Assembly (NCBI RefSeq): GCF_950295315.1
Contig: NC_080168.1
Coordinates: 71,600,008-71,664,007 of the forward strand
Source: Erinaceus europaeus
Lineage: Eukaryota; Chordata; Mammalia; Eulipotyphla; Erinaceidae
DNA length: 64,000 nt
Direction of reading: 5' to 3'
Under the pieces are notes generated by a model, which was given only the letters and a program-made list of their open reading frames with translations, made no database searches and was not told the DNA's origin. Position numbers and translations under genes: made by a program. Of the stretch, positions 41,958-51,932 are shown one piece after another (position 1 is the stretch's first letter; the number at the start of each line of letters is the position of its first letter).

Positions 41958-41959
41958 AA

Positions 41960-42166
41960 AAGAAGAATCATTTGTTTATTTGGATAGAGACAGAAAATCT
42001 AGAGGGGAAAGGGAAGATGGAGAAAGGAAGAGAAAAAGAGATACCTTTAGTACTGCTTCAACACTCATGAATATTTTTCCCCCTATAGATATGGGGATTG
42101 AACCTGGATCATTGTACATGGCAGTGTATGTTTTGCCAGGTATGCTAACACCCAGCCCCAGACTAT
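41960..42166 (-). mobile_element. SINE type 2
   Basis: Minus strand: TTTGTTTATTTGGATAGAGAC, GTACTGCTTCAACACTCATG, GATTGAACCTGGATCATTG, GCCAGGTATGCTAACACCC. Back-to-back with the previous SINE. Confidence 0.82.
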
Positions 42167-42559
42167 GGTCTTTTGATAGTGTTACTCTTACAAGAAGAAG
42201 TAAAACAAAACAAAATAAAGCACCACTCTAAGAGCATTTTGTTACACAGCTCATGTATTCTGACAGACACATGGATATAAATTCATTGTTATCTCTTCTA
42301 CCTACTTTGTGAAAAATTCACTTACAAATTGAACAATGTAAAAGGAAAGCTAGATGAAAAATTCCTTTAAGGAAGCCAGAGGAACTCAGAAATGGTAGGA
42401 TTTCACCAAAGTATGGATAAATTACAAGGAAAAGAATGAGGAGAAAAATGAAGGAGTTCAGCACATACATAATGATGTATGTAGATATGAAAGTGAACAC
42501 AGCTATGATTCCTTCTCTGATACTGAGGCTGAAGTGGTGAAGTCATGGACAGGCTTTCC
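42167..42559. other. No gene; end of a direct repeat
   Basis: 42190-42340 continues the repeat shared with 39280-39490. The rest is unidentified. Confidence 0.35.
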
Positions 42560-43041
42560 TCTAGAGAAGGTCTTGCTTGCAGAAATGACACTCTGACCAT
42601 CTTGAAAATTGACAACATCCTCCACACCTATGGACATCTAATTTTTGACAAGGGGGGTCAAACTAATAAATAGAGGAAGAAGGATCTCTTCAATAAATGG
42701 TGTTGGAAAAATTGGGTTGAAATGTGAAGATGAAACTGAACCACTGTATCTCATCAGAAACAAAATTCAACTCTAAATAGATCAAGGATCTGGACATTAG
42801 ATGAGAAACTATCAAATAATTAGAGAAAAATATTGGCAGAACTCTTTCCAATCTAAATCTTAAGGGCATCTTTGATGATACAGACCCAATCATAAGGAAA
42901 ACTAAAACAAAAATAAACCGATGAGACTACATCAAATTGAAAAGCTTCTGCACAGCAGACCATCACCCAAACAAAGAGACTCCTCATAGAATGGGAGAAG
43001 ATCTTTACATGCCATATATCAGACAAGAGGCTAGTAACCTA

Positions 43042-43095
<54 letters not shown>

Positions 43096-43870
43096 TCATC
43101 AAACTTAGAAAAAAAAGCAAATGACCCAGTTCAAAAGTGGGGAGAGGATATGAATAGAATATTCACTACAAAAGAGATACAAAAGGCCAACAGAGAAACG
43201 CAAATAAAGATAACAATGAGATACTACCTCACCCCCTGTGAGAACCACAATAGCAGCAACAAATGCTGGAGAGGTTGTGGGGACAAAGGAAGCCTCCTGA
43301 ATTACTGGTGGGAATGTAAACTGGTCCAATACTTGCTGAGTGTAGTCTGGAGAATCCTCACAAGGCTAGAAACAGACCTTCCTTATGACCCAGTAATTCT
43401 TCTCCTAGGGATATATCCTAAAGAGTTAAACACACTCATTCAAAAAGATATGTGTACACCTATGTTTATAACAGCACAATTTGTAATAGCCAAAACCTGG
43501 AAACAATCCTGGTGTCCAACAACAGAGTGGCTGAGAAAGTTGTGGTATATATACACAATAATTAATCCACTTTCTTTGACCCATCTTGGATAGAGCTAGA
43601 AGGAATTACGTAAGTGATCCTACTCATTAACAGAAGTTGAGAAGGTAGAATAGAAAGGGAAACACAAAGCAGAAATTGGTTGAGTTTGGAGTATTGTACC
43701 AAAGTAAAAAACGGGGTGTGGGATGGAGGCAGGTAGACTTTCAGCTCCACTGTCAGGGGGTGGAGGCAGGGACACAGACCCTGAGTGGTGGGAATGGTGA
43801 TAATATATACTCCTATTTACTTATAGTCTTATAAATCACTATTTAATCAACGTGAGAGGGGAAAATAAAT
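42560..43870 (+). mobile_element. L1, 3' half of ORF2 and 3' UTR
   Basis: LIFDKGGQTNK, KDLFNKWCW, WEKIFTCHI and KTNNP-region equivalents appear in order, then CWRGCGDKGSLLNYWWECK and YDPVILLLGIYPKE within the 147-codon open frame 43150-43593. Earlier stops and frameshifts show it is dead. The 3' UTR ends with GTGGTGGGAATGGTGATAAT and an AATCAACGTGAGAGGGG block before the A tail. A (TA)n(GATA)n array sits at 43041-43092. Confidence 0.92.
43041..43092. repeat. (TA)n(GATA)n microsatellite within L1 ORF2
   Basis: TA array followed by GATA units interrupting the coding remnant. Confidence 0.96.
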
Positions 43871-44039
43871 TGAATGTCTCTAGCTTTTTAATGCATAGAC
43901 TCCAGTTCTGAGTATATATTCCTTTAATCTAAGCACTTAAGGTTTCATATTAGTAAACTGATAGAATTTCAACACTGGGTTCAGTTTGTTAATGATTTTT
44001 TAATAATAACTTTATAAAAATATTAAATCATCTATAATC

Positions 44040-45312
44040 TTATAGCAGGGAGACCAGAAGCAACCAGTCTTGTCAGTATATAAGATATAGCTATTTGTAA
44101 ATAGCATTAAATGACATAAATCATGGCAAGATCTTATATGGAACCTCTGGGGCTTTGCTCATTTTCCTTCATGCTTCTTTTGATCTACACTATTTGATAC
44201 TACATTTGATGTTCTCAACCAAATCAATGCTATCAGTACCACTTTGCCATGTTTCACTTTGGATTGTGTCCAGAGACGCCAGGCCTAGGATGTCAACCCT
44301 CCAGCACCAATACTCAGGTGAGACCTTTCCTAATTCATAGGACTCCTAAGTTCCATTTTGGGTGGCACACCTTCTGGCAGAGTTACAGAGTTATAGAGCC
44401 TAGATACCAGGGCACATGAGATAGGGTACATGTGCACATGTATGCATAAGTTAGAGGAAAATCTGTACCTTAAAGTAAAAGTGCACAATAGTCTATAGTG
44501 ACTCAATAAGTGCAGCAAGTAGAAAGACATAAAAAAAAAAAGACAACATAAAGTACTTAATCAAATAACTTCTACTTACACCTAGATACCCTCCTCATCT
44601 ACTTTCTGTGACATGGGCACTGACAGGTTGATCCATACTTCCAGCCTGTCTCTCTCTCTTTCCCTAGTAGGGAAGGGCTCTGGGAAAGCTCCAGGACATA
44701 TTGGTGGGGTTGCCTGTCCAGGGAAGTCTGGTTGGCATCCTGCTAGCATCTGGAACCTGGTGGCTGAAAAGAGAGTTAACATACAAAGCCAAACAAATTG
44801 TTGACCAATCATGGACCTAAAGACTGGAATAGTGCAGATGAAGAGTTGGGGGCTCCTCCATTTTGTAGATAGCTAGTAGGCATATTTTAGTTATATTTCA
44901 AAGGGCCTGTGGCTATACTATATTTTCCCCCCTGAGCCTGAATTCTGATATGCAGGTAGATCCAAGTTATTGTCTGGGGAGATGATGTCATGGATGAAAA
45001 AGGAACAGAAAGCTGGATCACAGAAGAGAGTAGCTCTCTAATATGAGAAAGAGCATAAATATTGTTGACTATAAACCCCATTGATTTGATTTGGTCTGGG
45101 GCCCATATTCAGTTTAGGAGCCTATGTGATCTCTGCATCCCTGTAGATCTGAGCTCACATTCTGTGGTCATGAATAGGAACATTCCAAGCTACCCAATAT
45201 TGACCCATCTTCTTCAGGTGTAGCATAGAGTATGTTCTCCATCCTCCAAAGGGAGGATGGAACATTATCTACCATTGTTGATCCACGTTGAGGGCAAAGT
45301 CCTATGGGAGTC
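44040..45312. mobile_element. R1 retroposon, internally rearranged
   Basis: 44040-44612 is the R1 5' region in plus orientation (GTGTCCAGAGACGCCAGG, GGTGAGACCTTTCC, CACAATAGTCTATAGTGACT). 44613-45312 is the later R1 region in minus orientation (GGCACTGACAGGTTGATCC to AGTCCTATGGGA). The 3' tail and about 240 bp between the two parts are missing, so this is not simple twin priming. Confidence 0.75.
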
Positions 45313-45709
45313 AAGTAGTATTTTGAACAAGCTAGTTACAGGAATGTTGGTGAGCTCTGGGATGGACATAAAGAATAGTTTTTGGCTTTAATCCTTAAAA
45401 TTAATTAATTAATTAGTTAATTAATTAATTATCTTTTAAAAATGTATTGGATAGAGATAGCCTGAAATTGAGAGGAAGAGGGAGATAGTGAGGGAAAGAA
45501 TCAGAGAGACACCTGCAGCCTTGCTTCACCACTTGTGAAGTTTCCTCCTGCATGTGGAGTGTGGGAGAGTGAGTTACATTTACTCTTCCATTTCAGAAGT
45601 TCCCAGTTTAAAAGTGCTTATTAGCCATAGAATTATGACAGACAGAAAGCTAGCTTCTCAGGAACTGCCTAGGATGACTGGCTGCTCCATGATAAGAACT
45701 AGCCTAGCA

Positions 45710-46742
45710 ATCCTGAGATTCCCAAACAGACTTGATGGGTCTAGACCTCGAATAAATCCCTTTCTCCATTGTTACCGGCCATTTCTATCAGGAACAACAA
45801 AACAGACCCATTTGTGGGCCCCCATAGGACCTTGCCCTCAACTTGGATCAACAATGGTAGATAATGTTCCATCCTCCGAAGGGAGGATGGACAACATACT
45901 CTATGCTACACCTGAGGAAGATGGGTCAATACTGGGGCAGCATGGAATGTTCCTACTCATGAGCACAGAATGTGAGCTCAGATCTACAAGGATGCAGAGA
46001 TCACACAGGCTCCTAAGCTAATTATGGGCCCCAGATCACATCAAATCTATGGGGCTTACAGCCAACAATATTTATACCTCTTTCCCATATTGGGGAGCTA
46101 CTCTCTTCTCTGATCCAGCTTTCTGGTCCTTCTTCCAGCCATGACATCATCTCCCCAGACAGTAACTTGGATCCATCTGCATATCAGATTTCAGGCTCAG
46201 GCAAAAAAAAAAAAATAGTATAACCACAGACCCTTTGAAATATAACTAAAATATGCCTACTAGCTATTTACAAAATGGAGGACCCCCCAACACTTCATCT
46301 GCACTTTTCCAGCCTTTAGGTCCATGATTGGTCAACAATTTGTTTGGCTTTGTATGTTAACTCTCTTTTCAGCCACCAGGTTCCAGATGCTAGCAGGATG
46401 TCAACCAGACTTCCCTGGACAGGCAACCCCACCAATGTGTCCTGGAGCTCCACTTCTCCAGAGCTCTTCCCTACTAGGGAAAGAGAGAGACAGGCTGGGA
46501 GTATGGATTGACCTGTCAGTGCCCATGCTCAGCGGGGAAGCAATTACAGAAGGCCAGACCTTCAACCTTCTGCATCCCACAATGTCCTTGGATCCATACT
46601 CCCAGAGGGATAAAGAAAAGGAAAGCTATCAGGGGAGGGTATGGGATACAGAGTTCTGGTGGTGGGAATTGTGTGAAGTTGTACCCCTCTTATCCTATGG
46701 TTTTGTCAATGTTTCCTTTTTATAAATAAAAAATTTTAAAAA
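45710..46742 (+). mobile_element. R1 retroposon, 1033 bp, perfect TSD
   Basis: TSD AAGAACTAGCCTAGCA at 45694-45709 and 46743-46758 (16/16). It contains CCCCATAGGACCTTGCCCTC, ATGACATCATCTCCCCAGAC, CCATGATTGGTCAACAATTT, CTTCCCTACTAGGGAAAG, and ends GAATTGTGTGAAGTTGTACC and TATAAATAAAAAATTTTAAA. Several medium open frames (up to 155 codons) lack recognisable domains and are not conserved as frames between R1 copies. Confidence 0.93.
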
Positions 46743-46988
46743 AAGAACTAGCCTAGCACACTGAAGTGACATTGCAAAATACGTGGTCATGTTTAAGTTT
46801 GAAATTAACCCGCTCTATTTGGTTCTGTAATACCTACTTTACTAGATAAAAATTGGCACCATAAGATAGAGTTTAAAATGTATTGGTATGGAAAGTACCT
46901 TCTGCTTATATAACGCCCCTCTGCCCCTCTGCTTCTTTAGATAAGAGTGACTACTTCCATCCTGGAGTGCTATAAAAATCCCTAGGTT

Positions 46989-47274
46989 GGAAGTCGGGTG
47001 GTAGCACTGCAGGTTAAGCGCACATGGCGCAAAGCACAAGGACCGGCTTGAGGATCCCAGTTCTAGCCCCCGGCTCCCCACCTGCAGGTGAGTCACTTCA
47101 CAGGTGGTGAAACAGGTCTGCAGGTATCTATCTTTCTCTCCACTTCTTTGTCTTCCCCTCCTCTCTCCATTTCTCTCTGTCCTATCTAACAACAACAACA
47201 TTAATAACAACAAAAATAATAACCACAAAAACAATGAAAAACAACAAGGGCAACAAAAGGGAAAATGAATTTTA
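46989..47274 (+). mobile_element. SINE type 1, perfect TSD, inside the LTR
   Basis: GTCGGGTGGTAGCACTGCAG head, CATGGCGCAAAG, CACCTGCAGGTGAGTCAC, CAACAACAACATTAATAAC tail. TSD AAAAATCCCTAGGTT at 46974-46988 and 47275-47289 (15/15). Confidence 0.96.
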
Positions 47275-47607
47275 AAAAATCCCTAGGTTAAAGAGCTTGA
47301 GATCCCACAAGCTACGGGGCTACTTTGGCATTCTGGCTTGTGGACCTCTTAGCTGAGACACCCCCTGCCCTCCCCCCCGTGTGTCTACCACTCAGCTGAG
47401 GCCCTCTGTGTGTCTGTGTGAGTTTGTAATAAAACTGGCTATTCTATGTGCTTATGTGAATAAATACTTCAACTTCATCTATTTCCTGTTGTCAGACCCA
47501 GTTTGTGATAGGGTCTGGTCAGTAGCAACTGAACAGGAGACTGGGGGTTTCAACCTAGGTTCTTGCGTATTGTAAAATGTAGGCTCAACCGGACCACCAC
47601 CATCCAG

Positions 47608-47745
47608 CCCCTTTATTTGTTAGATAGAGATAGAGAGTGAAAGAGACCCAAGCACAGAAGCTCCCTTCAATGCAGTGGGGGCCGGCCTCAAGCCTGGGTC
47701 ATGCACATGGCAAAGCAGTGTACTATCCATGAGGTATTTCACTAA
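47608..47745 (-). mobile_element. SINE type 5
   Basis: Minus strand: TTTGTTAGATAGAGATAGAG, AAGCTCCCTTCAATGCAGTG, GGGCCGGCCTCAAGCCTGGG, GGCAAAGCAGTGTACTATCC. Confidence 0.87.
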
Positions 47746-48074
47746 GAGAGAGCTATTTAACTCAGCCACAGATTTTCACCATAATTCTGCAGTGACAGCA
47801 ACAAAAAAAGCACACTTTTCCAGGTATTTAAATTATCTTGCTCATCCCTCTTTCTATTCTAAGCTATTCGAGCAAGACTGGTAGATTTCTGAAGATTCAA
47901 GATCTCAAATGCCCCACACTTCAGATGGGAGATTTCACTTTGTGCAGGTGATTGCAGTTATTCTCCTTGTATTTATTCACTTATTTGCTTACAATTGAGA
48001 GTCATTTATCTATAACATATAGAACTATAAGTTAATTTATCCTTTAATTCTTGGATTTAATTTCAAAATGTAAA
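47746..48074. other. No gene recognised
   Basis: AT-rich, single-copy-like sequence. Confidence 0.35.
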
Positions 48075-48255
48075 CACCCAGGCTGGAAAGCTGTCTTGCT
48101 GGGTAGGGCATGTGCCTTACTATGTACACAGTCCAGGTTCCAACCCTGGCACCACATGGGAGGGGCCTTGGCATTAGGGGAAGCTCTTGTGCTGTGGTAT
48201 TTCTATCTCTGTCTCTTTCTTACTCTCTGTCTAAATGAAAAAGCAGCTAGGAGCA
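48075..48255 (+). mobile_element. Diverged tRNA-type SINE
   Basis: TGCTGGGTAGGGCATGTGCC head, AGGTTCCAACCCTGGCACCA, GGGGAAGCTCTTGTGCTGTG, CT-rich end. Resembles 10430-10610. Confidence 0.7.
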
Positions 48256-48296
48256 GGGAAATTACATGAAACCATGGCTACCTTTCTCCACTTCCA

Positions 48297-48347
48297 AATA
48301 CACACACACACACAAACACACACACACATACACACACACACACACAA
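48297..48347. repeat. (CA)n microsatellite, imperfect
   Basis: CA array with three AA/TA interruptions. Confidence 0.95.
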
Positions 48348-48783
48348 AATGTAATTTCGCATATTAATAATTACATTTAATCAATATTTACCAAGTATTT
48401 TTGCCATTATTTCCACAAGAACATAGATCTATAATTTTCTTTTAATTTGATTTCAGAATCAGGATAATACCGACTTCACAAACAACTTGGAGATAATCCT
48501 GTCATTATTTTCTTAAAGCATTTGCGAAAGCCAACTAATATTGCCTCCTTAAACAGATGACACAATTCAACCTTACAGACTAAATTTCTCTAATGGATAT
48601 AGGGCCAGTCTGGTATTCCAATTCTCTTTACTGCACTTGTTGTTGCTTGTTCATCCCTGGGACTTAACTTCCCCAGGCTGACTTTTTCAGAAGGAGAAAG
48701 AAAGAAAGGGAAAGGGAGAGGGAGAAGGAGAGGGAGGGAGAAATCACTAAATGCAGCAGTGCAATGGGAACTGGACTTGAATC
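48348..48783. other. No gene; GA-rich SINE remnant at right end
   Basis: Mostly unidentified AT-rich DNA. 48690-48783 looks like the GA-rich and B-box part of a minus-strand type 5 SINE (GGACTTGAATCTGGATCACA). Confidence 0.4.
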
Positions 48784-48800
48784 TGGATCACACACTTTTT

Positions 48801-48851
48801 TTTTTTTTTTACCAGAGCACTGCTCAGCTCTGGCTTATGGTGGTGCAGGGG
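48801..48851 (-). mobile_element. SINE type 3, 51-bp 5'-truncated insertion
   Basis: Only the 3' end of type 3 (tail as poly-T, CCAGAGCACTGCTCAGCTC, TATGGTGGTGCAGGGG). It is flanked by a perfect TSD TGGATCACACACTTTTT (48784-48800 and 48852-48868), so the truncation happened at integration. Confidence 0.93.
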
Positions 48852-48868
48852 TGGATCACACACTTTTT

Positions 48869-48985
48869 AAATTGGAGGTCTTAATGGTTTACAGTAAACA
48901 GTAAATACAGTTGCTAATACATGTGTAAAATTTCTCAGTTTTCTGCAAAACACTCTAGCCCCCTGCCAGGACCTGAAACCCTCCT
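48869..48985 (-). mobile_element. L1 3' UTR end fragment
   Basis: AAATTGGAGGTCTTAATGG, CAGTAAATACAGTTGC, AAATTTCTCAGTTTTCTGC mirror the minus-strand L1 3' end seen at 17465. Confidence 0.72.
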
Positions 48986-48994
48986 TTTTTTTTT

Positions 48995-49110
48995 TTTTAG
49001 CCATGAAACAGTGCTGTAGATATCTCTCTATCTCTGCCTTTATATCTCCCCTTCCCTGTCAATTTCTCTGTCTCTATCTGAAATAAACAAGTGAAAATCT
49101 TATTTTAAAA
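48995..49110 (+). mobile_element. SINE type 2, 3' part
   Basis: AAACAGTGCTGTAGATATCT, CCCTGTCAATTTCTCTGTCT, GAAATAAACAAGTGAAAATC. Confidence 0.75.
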
Positions 49111-49660
49111 AAGAAATTCCTTAGATTTTGCACCATTGAAATTATAAAAATCTGGGAGAAATATTTGCAAATGACATATCTAATAAGGGACTAGTCCCCA
49201 AAATACATAAAGGACCCATCCAACTCAATAGGAAGAAAATACCATGATTAAAGGAAGGGCGGGAGGACAGAATAAACATGTTCTCCCAAGAAAACATACA
49301 GGAGACTGAAATGGATGAGCGAGAAGGGCTAGTATCAAAAAGATAAGAAAAAACAAGTATTGGTGGGCTGGTGAAATAGTTCACTCAGATAGTCAGCGCT
49401 CTTTTGCCATACACACTACTCAGGTTTGAGCCTAGCCCCCACCACATTGAAGACAACTTCAGTGCTTCAGTCTCTTTCACTTTTTCTCTGCCTTTCTGCC
49501 TGCTTCGCATTATCTACAAAAAAAAAAAAATAGAAGAGAGAAAGAAAGAATGAAGAAAAGTATAGAGAAGAGAAAAGGCAAGTGTTGGCAAGGATGAAGA
49601 CAAGAGTATTCACTGTTGATGGGAATGTAGACTGGCACCACCACCTAAGAAAACTGTATG
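49111..49660 (+). mobile_element. Old L1 ORF2 fragment split by a SINE
   Basis: GAGAAATATTTGCAAATGAC, CTAATAAGGGACTAGTCCCC, CAAGTGTTGGCAAGGATG and TTGATGGGAATGTAGACTGG are L1 ORF2 landmarks in order. Frames are destroyed. Confidence 0.8.
49365..49535 (+). mobile_element. SINE type 5 inside old L1
   Basis: GGCTGGTGAAATAGTTCACT head, AGGTTTGAGCCTAGCCCCCA, CACATTGAAGACAACTTCAG, A tail. CAAGTATTGGTGG before and CAAGTGTTGGCAAGG after may include the TSD. Confidence 0.88.
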
Positions 49661-50499
49661 AATGGTTCCCCCTCCCACCTCTGGACCTGGTTCATTGTCA
49701 TACTGGGTTTCATAATGAAGAAATTCCTATTGGTTGGGAACATTGAGTCCAGGAGTGGTTTGACTCATCTGGCTGTTTCCTGGTCTGTTAAGGAAGGAAA
49801 GTAACTTCTGGGGCTTGATAAGATCTTTCTGCATCACACAAACCCCTTCACCCATTCTCCCCTGCATTACTCTCTTGGGCTGCCTTGCACAATCATAGTT
49901 GTAAAGTCCTTTCCATGGAAAACCTTCTTAGCTGTACCAAGAAGCAAGGAGCGTGCCTGTCATGCCCTCTGCTGTAGGTCTCACTGAAACCTCGAACAGA
50001 GCCTGGCATTCTGAGGTGGAAAGTAGTGGTTAATTGAGTGAGTGGGTGATTGCCCTGAGACTTGGGACAGGTGCCATTTAAAATAGTCAGCTATTGCTTC
50101 AGCCATCTTCCATCAAGATGGCAGTTAGACAGGAATCTCTTACATGTAGGTGATATGCTCAGAGAAGGCATGCCATGGTCCTTCCTGTTGGGAAGCTGAA
50201 TGCTTGGGGTGACAGCCCCTCCTTTTTGTGACTGATGGTAGGATGATTGCAAGGGCAGGATGGCACTGCGGGCCAGACCATCTCTGAGCATTGAGATAAG
50301 GGCATCAACATATTGCAAAGCCTTACCCTGGCAAAACCACTCTCGAGAACTTATGCAGAATTATTTTCTGCCATAGAGCTTTTCCATGGAGCTAGGAAAA
50401 GCAACTAATGTCACACTCTGGGGCAGGTGATGGAACATCCAATATAGCTGTGGAGTACAACATAAGAGAAGTGATGTCCCTGCTGCCTTTCTCTCTCCC
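49661..50499. other. Single-copy-like; no gene supported
   Basis: No repeat landmark. Minus-strand 75-codon frame at 50091-50318 without recognisable features. Confidence 0.4.
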
Positions 50500-50515
50500 T
50501 TCCTCTTTCTTTCCT

Positions 50516-50565
<50 letters not shown>

Positions 50566-50572
50566 TTCCTTC

Positions 50573-50612
<40 letters not shown>
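50500..50612. repeat. (CTTT)n microsatellite
   Basis: About 110 bp of CTTT units with a CCTT interruption near 50560, at the tail side of a minus-strand SINE. Confidence 0.97.
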
Positions 50613-50614
<2 letters not shown>

Positions 50615-50732
50615 CTCTGCAGAGAAGCAGGGAGAGAGAAAGAAATCAAAGCAGTGAAGGTTCCTTTAGTGTGATGAGGGCCAGGCACTTGGCAAAGCAG
50701 CACACTATCCAAGAGAGCTATATCACTGCCTC
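50613..50732 (-). mobile_element. SINE type 5
   Basis: Minus strand: GCAGAGAAGCAGGGAGAGAG, GTTCCTTTAGTGTGATGAGG, GCAAAGCAGCACACTATCC. The B-box segment has a small deletion. Confidence 0.83.
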
Positions 50733-50749
50733 TCTCCAATGTCTTTTCT

Positions 50750-50924
50750 TTTTTCTTTTTTTTTTTTTTTCATAAACACCATTCCCGCCACCACCCCTAG
50801 CCCCCCCCCCCCGCCGGCCCAGGAAGCCACATGTCCCCCCTCCCCCTTACCACACGGTTTTTACTTTGGTGCCCTACATTACATTGTACATTGCCTTGTA
50901 CATTACAACGTACAAGGACTATTG
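50750..50924 (-). mobile_element. Very short L1 3' end insertion, perfect TSD
   Basis: TSD TCTCCAATGTCTTTTCT at 50733-50749 and 50925-50941 (17/17). On the minus strand the insert reads GGGCACCAAAGTAAAAACCG, a G-rich stretch with a run of about 14 G, GTGGCGGGAATGGTGTTTAT and a poly-A tail, resembling the L1 3' UTR at 43690-43800. Its first 50 bases are a palindromic TGTACAA/TTGTAC-rich block absent from that L1. Confidence 0.85.
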
Positions 50925-50941
50925 TCTCCAATGTCTTTTCT

Positions 50942-51149
50942 AACAGGAAGTAGGCAGCCCAGGTCCTATACTCCAGAGGCAATTCACAAGAGAATTTCAG
51001 GTGGCACCAACCATCCTTGACTCAGAAACTCCCTTTGCACAAAACAGGTGTCCCACAGGGTGAGGGGCTTGCCTTTGCCTCCCCATGGCTATTTGACCCT
51101 GGAAACATTACTGGGCCTCTCTAAGACTCACTTCTCTCCTCTGTAAATA
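50942..51149. other. No gene recognised
   Basis: Short single-copy-like stretch between insertions. Confidence 0.35.
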
Positions 51150-51300
51150 TTTTATAGGGTAGGTAGTGTAGCTGGCTTGGATAGTGTATGTGATTCAGGT
51201 TCATGCCTGGCCCCCACCACATTGAAGGACACTTCAGTGCTATGGTCTCTTTAACCCTCTCTTCCTCTCTGTCTTTATCTGAAAAAAAAATTAATAAAAA
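51150..51300 (+). mobile_element. SINE type 5
   Basis: GGTAGTGTAGCTGGCTTGGA head, CAGGTTCATGCCTGGCCCCC, CACATTGAAGGACACTTCAG, AAAAAAAAATTAATAAAAA tail. Confidence 0.88.
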
Positions 51301-51302
51301 AA

Positions 51303-51530
51303 GGGGGCCAGGTAGTGGTGCACCTGGTTAAGTGCACACATTACAGTGTACAAGGACCTGGGTTCAAGTCCCTGGTTTCTACCTGCAGGGGGAAAGCTTC
51401 ACAAGTGGTGAGGCAGGGCTGCAGGTGTCTGTCTGTCTCTTTCCTTATCAGTCACCCCTCCCCTCTCAATTTCTCTCTGTCTCTATCCAATAATATAAAT
51501 TTAAAAATAAAAATAATTAATAAAAAAGGC
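51303..51530 (+). mobile_element. SINE type 2
   Basis: GGGGCCAGGTAGTGGTGCAC head, CACATTACAGTGTACAAGG, GGTTCAAGTCCCTGG, CACCTGCAGG-like TACCTGCAGGGGGAAAGC, tail rich in AATAAA. Confidence 0.93.
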
Positions 51531-51717
51531 CTTATAATGTCTTCCCACTGATGTCCTGACTTGGTAGCTACTCTGTGCCTGCAGATGGCAGAGAGCTGAG
51601 GGCCAGACTTATCTCTCTGTCCCCTCTCAGCCCATCTGGCAGTCCCACTCTCGGCCTGCTGCCACTCATCCCTATGAGACCAATCATCAAAGTAGTCTCT
51701 ACAATCCAAACTATGCC

Positions 51718-51841
51718 AAGGGGACAGGTGGAGCCTCACCCAGTAAAGCACATACATCATCATGAACAAGGTTCTGGATTTAAGCCCCCAATCCCCACCT
51801 GCAGTGGAGAAGATTCACAAGTGGATGCAGATATAATTCCT

Positions 51842-51932
<91 letters not shown>

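Larger units (their letters stand above)
45560..47535 (+). mobile_element. Solo LTR of a retrovirus-like element, split by R1 and a SINE
   Basis: It starts TGTGGGAGAG and ends CAACTGAACA, giving TGT...ACA termini, and lies between 4-bp duplications GGAG (45556-45559 and 47536-47539). Removing the inner R1 (45710-46742 plus one TSD) and SINE (46989-47274 plus one TSD) leaves about 630 bp. The plus-strand landmarks are in LTR order: TATATAA at about 46908 or CTATAAAAA at about 46970, then AATAAAA at 47428. No internal viral genes are present. A 4-bp TSD is typical of class I (gammaretrovirus-like) endogenous elements. Strand is inferred from the polyadenylation signal. Confidence 0.8.
45420..47607 (-). 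mobile_element. SINE type 2 interrupted by a solo LTR
   Basis: Left part 45420-45559 has the minus-strand tail and TTGCTTCACCACTTGTGAAG up to CTGCATGTGGAG. The right part 47536-47607 resumes with GGAGACTGGGGGTTTCAACC and CTCAACCGGACCACCACC. The 1976 bp between is the LTR with its own insertions. TTAATTAA repeats form the tail at about 45399-45431. Confidence 0.88.

Noticed and set aside
42560..43870. Possibility of an active L1
   Set aside because: Only the 3' half is present and it contains stops, frameshifts and a microsatellite.
45554..46021. 155-codon open frame
   Set aside because: Crosses the LTR/R1 boundary and is interrupted in other R1 copies. Not a gene.
50500..50612. Regularly spaced repeats that could suggest a CRISPR array
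   Set aside because: Simple tetranucleotide microsatellite; no spacers, and the genome is mammalian.
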